Shown piece after piece: positions 8,101-16,463 of a stretch of 64,000 nucleotides of DNA. The DNA is taken from contig JACKCT010000004.1 of the NCBI GenBank assembly GCA_020633895.1, positions 196,973-260,972 on the forward strand, in the 5' to 3' direction. Position 1 is the stretch's first letter. Each line of letters starts with the position of its first letter. The notes beneath the pieces are model-generated. The model had not been told where the DNA came from. It searched no databases and was given only the letters and a program-made list of their open reading frames with translations. Source of the DNA: Deltaproteobacteria bacterium (GTDB lineage Bacteria > Lernaellota > Lernaellaia > JACKCT01). Made by a program: the position numbers and the translations under genes.

Positions 8101-9309
8101 ATGAAGTCCATCAGCCTCCTGGGCAGCACCGGTTCCATCGGCGCGAATGTCCTGTCGATCGTCCGGCGTCACCCGGACCGCTTCCGCATCCTCTCCTTAA
8201 GTGCCGGGCGTAATGTCCAATTGCTCGCCGAGCAGACGCGCGAATTCCTTCCGACCGTCGTGAGCGTCGCGACCGAGACCGCCGCGCATGAACTGCGAGA
8301 GTTATTGGGTGATGCCGCGCCGAGGATCGTCCACGGGCCCGAAGGCGCGGCCGAAGCGGCCACGGTCAAGGGAGCGAACCTGTGCTTTTCCGCCATCGTC
8401 GGGGCCGCGGGACTGCCTCCCACCTGGGCCGCGATTGACGCCGGCATCGACGTCGCCCTGGCCAACAAGGAAACGCTTGTCACCGCCGGAACCTTGATCC
8501 TGGAATTGGCGCGTAAGCGGGGTGTGAACCTCATGCCCGTCGACTCCGAGCACTCGGCGATCTTTCAGAGTATGGTCGGCCACAACGTCCACGAGGTCCG
8601 GTGCCTCATTCTGACCGCCTCGGGCGGGCCCTTTCGCGACCGGGATCCGAAAACGCTGACGGAAGTGACCGTCGAGGAGGCGCTCAACCATCCCACCTGG
8701 AAGATGGGCCGGAAGATCACCATCGACTCGGCGACGCTGATGAACAAAGGCCTGGAGGTCATCGAGGCCCGGTGGCTGTTCGATATCCCGCCGGAAAAGA
8801 TTGATGTGGTGATCCATCCCGAATCGATCATCCATTCGATGGTAGAGTTCGTGGACGGACAGGTGGTCTCCCAGATGGGGGTACCCGATATGTGCGGCCC
8901 GATCGCCTACGCGCTCTCGTATCCGGAACGCCTGGAGGCCGTGATGCCGCGCATGGACTTGGCGAAGATCGGCTGTCTGAACTTTCGACCGGTGAACCGA
9001 GCGGCGTTTCCCTGTCTGGATCTGGCGTTTGAAGCGCTCAAGGGACCGGAAGACGCGCCGTGCGTGCTCAATGGGGCGAACGAAGTGGCCGTGCAGGCGT
9101 TTCTGGACGGGCGCATCGGATTCACGCAGATTCCACAAATCATCCGCCGAACCGTCGAAACCGCCGCCGGACGGGGGTTGTCCGACTTGGACGATGTCCT
9201 GGCCGCCGATCGCCGGGCACGGGATACAGCGGCGATATTGCTGGACAAAGCGGCAAGCAACGGGTTAAGCACATCTACGGAAACGCAAAACGAGGCACGG
9301 AATGTCTGA
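8101..9309 (+). CDS. dxr: 1-deoxy-D-xylulose 5-phosphate reductoisomerase
   Basis: Second step of the MEP isoprenoid pathway, converting DXP to MEP with NADPH. The NADPH-binding GSTGSIG is at residues 8-14. The metal and substrate motifs PVDSEHSAIFQ, ASGGPFR and the NHPTWKMGRKITIDSATL region are all intact. It is 402 residues, as expected. It supplies the precursor for UppS, encoded two genes upstream. A TACGAT -10-like box at 8088-8093 lies seven bases before the ATG, so an internal nearly leaderless transcript is possible. The end overlaps rseP by eight bases. Confidence 0.97.
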   Translation: MKSISLLGSTGSIGANVLSIVRRHPDRFRILSLSAGRNVQLLAEQTREFLPTVVSVATETAAHELRELLGDAAPRIVHGPEGAAEAATVKGANLCFSAIVGAAGLPPTWAAIDAGIDVALANKETLVTAGTLILELARKRGVNLMPVDSEHSAIFQSMVGHNVHEVRCLILTASGGPFRDRDPKTLTEVTVEEALNHPTWKMGRKITIDSATLMNKGLEVIEARWLFDIPPEKIDVVIHPESIIHSMVEFVDGQVVSQMGVPDMCGPIAYALSYPERLEAVMPRMDLAKIGCLNFRPVNRAAFPCLDLAFEALKGPEDAPCVLNGANEVAVQAFLDGRIGFTQIPQIIRRTVETAAGRGLSDLDDVLAADRRARDTAAILLDKAASNGLSTSTETQNEARNV

Positions 9310-10996
9310 TGTGTTGATGATTTTTCAGAAGCTCTTCTTTTTCGTCATGCTCATCTCGGTCGTCGTGATCGTGCATGAGTGGGGGCACTTCATTGTGGCG
9401 CGCCTTTGCGGCGTGCGGGTGGAGGCCTTTTCCCTGTTTTTCGGCAAGCCGCTCTACAAGAAGAAGCGGGGCGACACCGAATGGCGTATCGGGACGATCC
9501 CCTTCGGCGGATACGTCAAGATGGTCGGTCAGGCCGACGGCAAACACGAAAACTATGACGAAATGACCGACGAGGAAAAATCGGTCTCCTTTGCCCACAA
9601 ACCGCTGGCCCAGCGGGCGGCGATAGTCGCGGCGGGACCGGCGATGAACTTCGTTCTGGCCTTTGTGATCTTCTCGATCATGTTCATGGTCGGCTACCCG
9701 ACCACCACGACGCTGATCGGCGACGTGACGCGCGACGGCGCCGCCTGGGAGGCGGGGCTGCGTCCGGGGGATCGGGTCACGGCGATTGATGGGGATAAGG
9801 TCTGGCGCTGGGACGACATGGCGTCCATCGTCGAGGAAAATCCGGAAAAGGCGATGGATTTCACCGTCCAGCGGGGCGACGAGACGCGCCACGTGACGGT
9901 CACGCCGCGCCTGGGCCTGAAGAAAAACATCTTTCAGTTCGAAGAAAACGCGGGCCTGATCGGCGTTTCGCCCGACGGATTCCGCCCGATCGCCGGAGTC
10001 ACCGGACCCCAGACCGCCGCCGCCCAAGCGGGCTTGAAAACCGGTGATCTGTTCAAGTCCATCGACGGCAAACCCGTGCATGCTTTCGCCGACGTGGAGC
10101 GCGAGTTGCTCGCGTCGCCGGGGCCCCACAAGGTCACGGTGGAGCGGGGCGGCCTGGCTCGTCGCGAGGCGGACCGGCAGCCGACGGACGTGGAACTGAC
10201 CCTGCCGGCCTTGCCGAGCGCGACGGGTATCCAGGATTACGGCCTGGAGCGCGCCGATTTGTACGTCCTCGAAGTCGTCGAGGGTTCGCCCGCCGAGAAA
10301 GCCGGATTGCGGGCGGGGGATCGATTCGTCACCCTCAACGGCGAAGCGCCGTCCGGCTGGGAGGAATTCTCCGGCATCGTTCGGCAGCATCCCGGCGAGG
10401 AGTTGTCGGTGGTGGTGCGTCGCGACGGCGAAACCCGCACGATTGGCGTAACCCCCGAAGCGGCCCAGGAAAAAGACCTGCTCGGCGAAACCGTCGAGGT
10501 CGGCCGCCTGGGCGTCTATCCCTGGATCAGCTATTCGAATCCCGAGATGGTCAACGAACGCCATCTCAACCCCTTCGTCGCCGTCTGGCGCGGCGTGGAG
10601 CTGACGGGCTACTGGACTGTCATGACGCTCAAGGGCTTCGTCTACCTGTTCACGGGTGACGTTTCGGTCAAATCCCTGGGCGGACCGATCCTGATCGCTG
10701 ATCTGGCCGGGAAAACAGCCGCCTCCGGCGCGTTCTCGTTCGTCATGTTCATCGCGATCATCAGCCTGAACCTGGCGATCCTGAACCTCATGCCCATTCC
10801 GGTCCTGGACGGCGGCCACCTGGCCATGTTCGCGGTGGAGGGCGTGATTCGTCGGCCTTTGTCCGAGGCCAGCCAGCGCGTGGCAACCAACTTGGGCATG
10901 GCGATCGTCCTGTGCCTGGTGGCGGCGACGTTCTTTAACGACATCGCCCGCGTCTTCCCGGGCCTTCGCACCCTTTTCGGACTTTTCGGCGGATGA
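9302..10996 (+). CDS. rseP: Site-2 intramembrane metalloprotease with three PDZ domains
   Basis: An S2P-family zinc protease that cleaves anti-sigma factors or remnant signal peptides in the inner membrane. The zinc motif HEWGH is at residues 25-29 in the first membrane helix, and the NLMPIPVLDGG motif with the third ligand is at 495-505. Between them are three PDZ modules with AGLRPGD (151-157), AGLKTGD (243-249) and AGLRAGD (334-340). E. coli RseP has two and many homologues one. The length, 564 residues against about 450, is explained by the extra PDZ. It overlaps the end of dxr. Confidence 0.94.
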   Translation: MSDVLMIFQKLFFFVMLISVVVIVHEWGHFIVARLCGVRVEAFSLFFGKPLYKKKRGDTEWRIGTIPFGGYVKMVGQADGKHENYDEMTDEEKSVSFAHKPLAQRAAIVAAGPAMNFVLAFVIFSIMFMVGYPTTTTLIGDVTRDGAAWEAGLRPGDRVTAIDGDKVWRWDDMASIVEENPEKAMDFTVQRGDETRHVTVTPRLGLKKNIFQFEENAGLIGVSPDGFRPIAGVTGPQTAAAQAGLKTGDLFKSIDGKPVHAFADVERELLASPGPHKVTVERGGLARREADRQPTDVELTLPALPSATGIQDYGLERADLYVLEVVEGSPAEKAGLRAGDRFVTLNGEAPSGWEEFSGIVRQHPGEELSVVVRRDGETRTIGVTPEAAQEKDLLGETVEVGRLGVYPWISYSNPEMVNERHLNPFVAVWRGVELTGYWTVMTLKGFVYLFTGDVSVKSLGGPILIADLAGKTAASGAFSFVMFIAIISLNLAILNLMPIPVLDGGHLAMFAVEGVIRRPLSEASQRVATNLGMAIVLCLVAATFFNDIARVFPGLRTLFGLFGG

Positions 10997-11042
10997 TCGG
11001 CGCTTCGGCGCCGTTTCATTCCGGGATGCCTCGGACCGAATC

Positions 11043-11741
11043 TTGATCGTCCTCGCCATGCACACCTGTGCGCCCCAGTCCTCGGTGGCGCTGACCCGGG
11101 ACGGCCGCCTCGTCGCCGAGGTGGATCTGCATCTGGCCAATCATCGCTCGTCGGATCTGCTTCCGACCGTCGAATGGATTCTCAAGACCACCGGGACGCT
11201 CATCGATCAAGTCGATCTGTTCGCCTGCGCCGCCGGGCCGGGAAGTTTCACGGGCCTTCGCATCGGCATGGCGACGTGCCTGGGTTTGGCGACGGCGAAC
11301 CAAAAGCCGTGCGTGGGTGTCTCCGCGTTGGAATCCGCGGCGTACCCGTACCTGGGACTGGGTTCACCGGTTGCGGCGGTCCTGGACGCGCGCAAGAAGC
11401 AGGTCTATGTCCAGACCTTCGAACCATCGGGCGAGGGGGGCATCGAGGCGCGGGATGCGGCCGTGTCGATCCGCCCCGGCGAATTGGGGAAAATCGTCCG
11501 GGAGCCGACGATGCTGATCGGCGACGGAGCGGAGCTTTACCGGCGGGAAATTGCCGAATTGTTGGGGGATCGCGCGCTTTTTCCCCCTTCGGGGCTGTGC
11601 TACCATCGGGCGCACATCGTGGCGAAATTGGCGGAAGAACGATTCGGCGCGTCGCCGATACCGCCGCCGTTCGAGGCGATTTACGTTCGGCCGCCGGACG
11701 CCAAACCCATGGCGACAGCGTCGGCCGACGCAGGAGATTAG
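11043..11741 (+). CDS. tsaB: tRNA threonylcarbamoyladenosine biosynthesis protein TsaB
   Basis: The partner subunit of TsaD in t6A37 modification of ANN-decoding tRNAs. It has the ASKHA-type N-terminus (LAMHTCAPQSSVAL) and the GPGSFTGLRIG motif near residue 62 typical of TsaB, and it lacks the metal-binding histidines of TsaD. The likely start is TTG at 11043, since family members begin with a short strand before the DTS-like motif; the ATG at 11058 would cut into that strand. No clear ribosome binding site is seen. pssA starts seven bases after its stop. Confidence 0.9.
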   Translation: MIVLAMHTCAPQSSVALTRDGRLVAEVDLHLANHRSSDLLPTVEWILKTTGTLIDQVDLFACAAGPGSFTGLRIGMATCLGLATANQKPCVGVSALESAAYPYLGLGSPVAAVLDARKKQVYVQTFEPSGEGGIEARDAAVSIRPGELGKIVREPTMLIGDGAELYRREIAELLGDRALFPPSGLCYHRAHIVAKLAEERFGASPIPPPFEAIYVRPPDAKPMATASADAGD

Positions 11742-11747
11742 GCGAGC

Positions 11748-12608
11748 ATGGCCAACGAATCGAGCTATCCATCGCGACGGGGACGACTGCGCCTGGGGCG
11801 TCGCCGCGCCCGGCGTCTGAGCAAGACGGAAAAGCGCCCGACGCCGCGAGGGTTCTACATCTTCCCCAATCTGGTGACGTCCACGTCGCTGCTGCTCGGC
11901 TTTTACGCCATCACCGAGGCGTTCGCCGGCAACTACGTCAAATCCTGCTGGGCGATTTATTTCGCCACGTTTTTCGACGCCTTCGACGGCAAAATCGCGC
12001 GACTGACCAACACCACGTCCGAATTCGGCCAGCAATACGACTCCCTGTCCGATCTGGTGACGTTCGGTGTCGCCCCGGCGGTGATCCTGTGGAACTTCGC
12101 GTTGCAGCATTCCTTCCGGCCACGGTGGGGATGGATGGTGGCGTTCATGTTCCTCGTGTGCGGAGCACTGCGTCTGGGGCGCTATAACATTCGGCCCACG
12201 TCGGCCAAGCGCTTCTTCGAGGGCATGCCCATCCCGGCGGCGGCCAACGTCATGATCCTGGCCGTCCTGTTCACGACGCACATGGGCTGGGTGGTCGATA
12301 ACAAAACCCACTTCTCCACGATTCCGAATATCTTCTTCTTCATGACCGTGGCGATCGCGCTGCTGATGGTCTCGACGATTCCGTTTTACGGCTTCAAGGA
12401 CGTGGATCTTTTCCGGCGACACAAATTCTGGGTGTTCTTCGTCGCCATCCTGTCGATCGCGTTCATCTTCCAGGATCCGGAAATCGCGCTGTTCGCGATC
12501 ATCATGGTCTACACGGTTTCCGGTCCTGTCTTTTGGTATTGGAACCGCCGAAAAGCGCCCGAGGCCGATTCGGGCTCGACCGAAAGCCGGGAAACCGAAT
12601 CCGCCTAG
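11748..12608 (+). CDS. pssA: CDP-diacylglycerol-serine O-phosphatidyltransferase
   Basis: A CDP-alcohol phosphotransferase that makes phosphatidylserine at the inner membrane. The full DGxxARx8GxxxDxxxD signature is present, starting at Asp80-Gly81 and ending at Asp98 and Asp102. About seven hydrophobic segments follow a basic, Arg-rich N-terminus of some 30 residues. The sequence after the signature (VTFGVAPAVILW) is typical of the PssA subfamily rather than PgsA. It is the last gene of the long operon, and its CDP-DAG substrate comes from cdsA upstream. Confidence 0.93.
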   Translation: MANESSYPSRRGRLRLGRRRARRLSKTEKRPTPRGFYIFPNLVTSTSLLLGFYAITEAFAGNYVKSCWAIYFATFFDAFDGKIARLTNTTSEFGQQYDSLSDLVTFGVAPAVILWNFALQHSFRPRWGWMVAFMFLVCGALRLGRYNIRPTSAKRFFEGMPIPAAANVMILAVLFTTHMGWVVDNKTHFSTIPNIFFFMTVAIALLMVSTIPFYGFKDVDLFRRHKFWVFFVAILSIAFIFQDPEIALFAIIMVYTVSGPVFWYWNRRKAPEADSGSTESRETESA

Positions 12609-12661
12609 CCGCTGTCCGAACGAACTTCGACACTTCGAGCGTCACCACCCTCACGATGGTC

Positions 12662-12690
12662 TGGTCAAGGGGCGGCCGCTTCGCTATGAT
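12662..12690 (+). promoter_or_regulatory. Putative promoter for asd
   Basis: TGGTCA (12662-12667), a 17-base spacer, then TATGAT (12685-12690). It sits 34 bases before the asd ATG in the gap after pssA. The -35 is weak and the -10 is good. Confidence 0.4.
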
Positions 12691-12723
12691 CCCGCCTCCC
12701 TTTCGGGGGAGAAAGGATATTTT

Positions 12724-13746
12724 ATGAGCCTGTCACAAGCCAATGTGGCCGTCGTCGGCGCCACCGGAGCGGTGGGCGAGCAGATGCTCGCGGTGCTCGA
12801 GGAACACGAATTTCCCATCGGCGAGCTGCGTCTGCTGGCTTCCGAGCGTTCCGTCGGCAAGAAAATCCGATTTCGCGGCAAGGAGCACGCGGTCAAGCTG
12901 TTGGACGAAAACGCCTTTGAAGGCATCGATATCGTCCTGTCGTCGGCCGGCGGTTCGGTCAGCGAAAAATTCTGCCCCATCGCCGCCCAGGCCGGGGCGG
13001 TGTGCGTGGATAACACGAGCGCGTTTCGCATGGACCCGGACGTCCCTCTGGTCGTCCCCGAGGTCAATCCCGACGATATCGCCCTGTACAAAAGCACGGG
13101 CATCATTGCCAATCCGAACTGTTCCACCATCCAGATGGTGCTGGTCCTCGACGCCCTGAACCGGGTCAATCCGATCAAGCGCGTGGTCGTCTCCACCTAC
13201 CAGTCCGTCAGCGGGGCGGGGCGCACGGCCATGGAAGAACTGGCCAATCAGTCGGTGGCGATCTTCAACGGCAAACCGGTGGAAAAGAAGAAGTTTCCCC
13301 ACCAGATTGCGTTCAATTGCCTGCCGCATATCGATGTCTTCCTGGCCAATGCCTACACCCGGGAAGAGATGAAGATGGTCAACGAGACGCGCAAGATCAT
13401 GGGAATTCCCGATTTTCGCCTGACCGCGACGGCGGTGCGGGTGCCGGTTTTTTCCGGCCATTCGGAATCGATCAACATCGAATTCGAAAGCGCCATCACA
13501 CCCGACGAGGCGCGGGAAGTGCTGGGAGCCTACAAGGGCATCACCGTGCTCGACGAGCCGGAACACAACGTCTACCCGGTTAACGGCGACGCGTCCGACA
13601 AGGATGACGTCTTCGTCGGACGCATTCGCGCGGACGAATCGGTGGAGCACGGATTGAACCTTTGGTGCGTTTCGGACAACCTGCGAAAAGGCGCGGCGAC
13701 CAACGCCGTGCAGATCGCCCAAATTCTGCGGGAACGCTACCTTTAA
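12724..13746 (+). CDS. asd: Aspartate-semialdehyde dehydrogenase
   Basis: Reduces aspartyl phosphate to aspartate semialdehyde for lysine, methionine, threonine and diaminopimelate synthesis. The NADP-binding VVGATGAVG is at residues 10-18. The catalytic Cys133 lies in NPNCSTIQM, and the QSVSGAGRTAMEEL stretch follows, typical of the Gram-positive/deltaproteobacterial-type enzyme. It is 340 residues, the expected size. It has its own predicted promoter and appears to be a single-gene unit, with another promoter just after its stop. Confidence 0.97.
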   Translation: MSLSQANVAVVGATGAVGEQMLAVLEEHEFPIGELRLLASERSVGKKIRFRGKEHAVKLLDENAFEGIDIVLSSAGGSVSEKFCPIAAQAGAVCVDNTSAFRMDPDVPLVVPEVNPDDIALYKSTGIIANPNCSTIQMVLVLDALNRVNPIKRVVVSTYQSVSGAGRTAMEELANQSVAIFNGKPVEKKKFPHQIAFNCLPHIDVFLANAYTREEMKMVNETRKIMGIPDFRLTATAVRVPVFSGHSESINIEFESAITPDEAREVLGAYKGITVLDEPEHNVYPVNGDASDKDDVFVGRIRADESVEHGLNLWCVSDNLRKGAATNAVQIAQILRERYL

Positions 13747-13763
13747 GGCGGGCGCGAGCTTGC

Positions 13764-13792
13764 TTGACGGTGGTCGCCAATCCCGCTTATAT
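13764..13792 (+). promoter_or_regulatory. Promoter for the CFI-box/barrel operon
   Basis: TTGACG (13764-13769), a 17-base spacer, then TTATAT (13787-13792), about 62 bases before the ATG at 13854. The match to the sigma70 consensus is good. Confidence 0.55.
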
Positions 13793-13853
13793 ACCGGGAC
13801 GAACGATTGAAAACGTCTTGGAAAAGCTCGGAAATCCTGGAGTTTCGGAATCA

Positions 13854-14939
13854 ATGTTGAAGGCGTCCCTTCACATTTTGACGCTCATCGCCGCCCTGGC
13901 GCTTGCGGTCGGCGTCGCCCACGCGGATATCGACGTGACCATCACGTCCATCGACCCGTCCGACGGCGTTCTCAACGAGGGTGACACGGCGACGATCACC
14001 TTCAATATCGAGTCCGACGACGAGACGGGCTCGTACGACGTGGTCATCGGCGGTGACGGCACGCCCGACAGCGGCGACGCGATCTCCGACAGCGACGGTT
14101 CCGGAACGTTCAGCGGCAACACCTCCGGTTCGGCGAAGATCTCCTCCACCAGCGATCTGGACGGCGACGGAGACTACACGGTCTACGTGATCGCCGTGGA
14201 CGATTCGGACGACACCAACTACGCCTCCGCGAGCATCACGATCACGTTGGACAGCCCGCCGGGGTCCGTGACCGGCGTGCGCGCCGGGGCGGGTGACGGC
14301 CGCATCTTTCTGGAATGGGACGAGCACGAGGACAACGACATCGACCGCTACAGCGTCTATTACGACACGCAGTCGGGCGGCTCGGCGGACGATTATCTGG
14401 GGAGTGACAGCGACCTGGGCACCAGCCCTATCGACGCCGGCCTGGCCACCGAGTTGACCCTCAGCGGCCTGGAAAACAATGTCACTTATTACATGCGCGT
14501 CAGCGCCACCGACGAGCAAGGCACCGAAAGTACATTATCGGTGGAAGTCCACGCCACGCCGACCGACGCGAAGGGCGCCGCCGAATTGGCCGACGACACC
14601 GAGCCGGGGTGCTTCGTGGCGACCGCGGCGTACGGTGACATTGACCATCCGATGCTGGTCGTTTTCCGCGGCTTCCGCGACGATATCCTGATGCATTCCG
14701 AGGCGGGTCGGGCGTTCGTTCAGGCCTACTACAAATACAGCCCGCCGTTTGCCCGTGTCATTGCCGATCATCCGATGTTGCGCTTCGCGGCCCGGAGTGT
14801 GCTCACGCCGATGGCCGAATCGATTGCCTACGCGCGCACGCACACGCGATCGTCGCTGGCCGTCTTTGGATTGCTGATCGGTAGCGCCCTGATGGCCGCG
14901 CCGATCGGCGTCCGGCGCATCAAGAAAGGCCGCGCATGA
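13854..14939 (+). CDS. Secreted Ig/FN3-domain protein with C-terminal CFIATAAYG-type (CFI-box) domain
   Basis: A 361-residue protein with a Sec signal peptide (residues 1-24, AHA cleavage). A beta-rich Asp/Ser/Gly domain (25-130) with Ca-binding-like DxDGxGD runs is followed by a fibronectin type III domain (about 135-240). The C-terminal 110 residues begin with CFVATAAYG (Cys253) and continue with a RDDILMHSEAGRAFVQAYY-like region. They end in a membrane helix (333-352) and a basic RRIKK tail. This architecture matches the CFI-box-CTERM family, thought to be a surface-sorting or anchoring domain. The start is ATG 13854; in-frame codons upstream fall in asd. The four-base ATGA overlap with the next gene suggests joint function. 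Confidence 0.85.
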   Translation: MLKASLHILTLIAALALAVGVAHADIDVTITSIDPSDGVLNEGDTATITFNIESDDETGSYDVVIGGDGTPDSGDAISDSDGSGTFSGNTSGSAKISSTSDLDGDGDYTVYVIAVDDSDDTNYASASITITLDSPPGSVTGVRAGAGDGRIFLEWDEHEDNDIDRYSVYYDTQSGGSADDYLGSDSDLGTSPIDAGLATELTLSGLENNVTYYMRVSATDEQGTESTLSVEVHATPTDAKGAAELADDTEPGCFVATAAYGDIDHPMLVVFRGFRDDILMHSEAGRAFVQAYYKYSPPFARVIADHPMLRFAARSVLTPMAESIAYARTHTRSSLAVFGLLIGSALMAAPIGVRRIKKGRA

Positions 14940-15667
14940 GTTTGCGTTTCCGTCCAGGGATCGTCGCGGTCCTCGCTCTGGCGTTGGTGATGGGCTTGGC
15001 CGCCACGGCTTCCGCCCAGGATACGGCGCCGCCGACCAAGGCCGGTCCCGAGAAGTACATCGAGCACGATCCCCATTGGTTTGAAAGCCCGCGCAACTTT
15101 TCCACCGGTTTCAACATCGGCCTGGCGTTCCCCGAAAGCAATGACATCAAGGATGTCTACGGCGAGAAGGGCGACGTGCTCTACGTCCTGCAGGGCGGGT
15201 GGCGCTTCTGGCACGAATTCGAACTGCACGCCGAATTGGGCTACGTCTGGTTCCAAGGCCGAGGCCTGGACTCCAACGGCGACAAGACCTCCGAGAAGTT
15301 CAAGATCCACATCGCTCCGGCGGACCTGCATCTCTTGTATCGATTGCAGTACTGGTACGACCAGCCGATCGTGCCCTTCGTGGGCGCCGGCGGTTCGGCG
15401 GTGTATTGGTTCGAAGAGCAGCTTGATTCCTCCAACAAGGAGCGGGGCATCAACACCGGCTATTCCGCCCAGGCGGGCGTGATGTTCCTGCTGGACAAGC
15501 TGGAAAAACGCGCCTCGGGACGGTTGGAACGCGACTACGGCATCAACAACACGTACTTCTTCTATCAGTTCAAGTACGCCGGCCTGGACGATTTCGGCGG
15601 TGACAAAGACAAGACGCTCGATCTGTCCTACATGTCCCATACCTTCGGCGTGCTCTTCCAATTCTAG
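14936..15667 (+). CDS. Outer-membrane beta-barrel protein
   Basis: A 243-residue protein with a signal peptide (cleavage ASA-Q near residue 28). The mature sequence alternates aromatic and polar residues in many short strands (GWRFWHEFELHAELGYVWF, YRLQYWYDQPIVPFVGAG) and ends in Phe (GVLFQF), the signal recognised by the BAM complex. Length and pattern fit an 8- to 10-strand barrel like the myxobacterial OMP_myx-type proteins. It overlaps the CFI-box gene by four bases, so the two are translationally coupled. The exact role is unknown. Confidence 0.78.
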   Translation: MSLRFRPGIVAVLALALVMGLAATASAQDTAPPTKAGPEKYIEHDPHWFESPRNFSTGFNIGLAFPESNDIKDVYGEKGDVLYVLQGGWRFWHEFELHAELGYVWFQGRGLDSNGDKTSEKFKIHIAPADLHLLYRLQYWYDQPIVPFVGAGGSAVYWFEEQLDSSNKERGINTGYSAQAGVMFLLDKLEKRASGRLERDYGINNTYFFYQFKYAGLDDFGGDKDKTLDLSYMSHTFGVLFQF

Positions 15668-15707
15668 GCTCGCCCCTCGGCGCCGACGCGGCGCATGGCC
15701 AAGACCC

Positions 15708-16463
15708 ATGCCCAACTATCTGCTGGAACTTTCCTACGACGGCCGCGACTTCGCCGGCTGGCAACTTCAACGACAAGGCGAACGCACCGTCCAAGGCGAG
15801 GTGGAACTTGCCCTGGCGGAATTGTTTGAACCGGGCACGCGCGTCACGGCGGCGGGGAGGACGGACGCGGGGGTGCATGCCGTCGCCATGCCCGCGAGCT
15901 TTGAAACCAAGGTCGAGCGGGACGACGAGACCGTGGTCCGGGCGTTGAACGCGACGCTGCCGTCGGATGTGAAAGTCCGCCGCTGTCGTCATGTGCCGCA
16001 AAGTTTTTCCGCCCGATTTTCCGCCGCCGCGCGGGTCTATCGCTATCAACTCGAGAGCCGGGAAATCTTCGAACCGCTCTCGCGGCTGCGCTGGGCCCGA
16101 GTCGGCGTTGCCTTTGATTGGTCGGCTGTGCACAATGCCCTGGCTCCAGTGGTGGGCGAGCACGATTTCACGTCGTTTCGCGCCGCCGGATGCACGGCGA
16201 CCAGCCCGATCCGCGTGATGCATCGGGCGGAGTTGACCGAACTGGGCGACGGACGCGGCGTCCTGGAATTCGAAGCCAACGGCTTTCTGCGAAACATGGT
16301 TCGATCCCTGGTCGGAACGTTGATCGAAATCGGCGAGGGGCGGCGGCCGGCCGGCGACATGGCCGCGCTGCTCGAGCATCCGAATCGGGACGAAGTCGGC
16401 AAAACCGCCCCGGCGCACGGGCTCTATTTTGTGACGGCGCGCTATCCGGAGTTGGACGAATGA
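15708..16463 (+). CDS. truA: tRNA pseudouridine(38-40) synthase
   Basis: Isomerises uridines 38-40 in the tRNA anticodon arm. The catalytic Asp53 is in GRTDAGVHA, and the RVYRY and FLRNMVRSLVGTL motifs are present. The start is ATG 15708, giving MPNYLLELSYDG, the normal N-terminus; earlier in-frame codons extend back into the barrel gene. It is 251 residues, which is typical. The stop overlaps the start of the next gene (ATGA). Confidence 0.96.
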   Translation: MPNYLLELSYDGRDFAGWQLQRQGERTVQGEVELALAELFEPGTRVTAAGRTDAGVHAVAMPASFETKVERDDETVVRALNATLPSDVKVRRCRHVPQSFSARFSAAARVYRYQLESREIFEPLSRLRWARVGVAFDWSAVHNALAPVVGEHDFTSFRAAGCTATSPIRVMHRAELTELGDGRGVLEFEANGFLRNMVRSLVGTLIEIGEGRRPAGDMAALLEHPNRDEVGKTAPAHGLYFVTARYPELDE

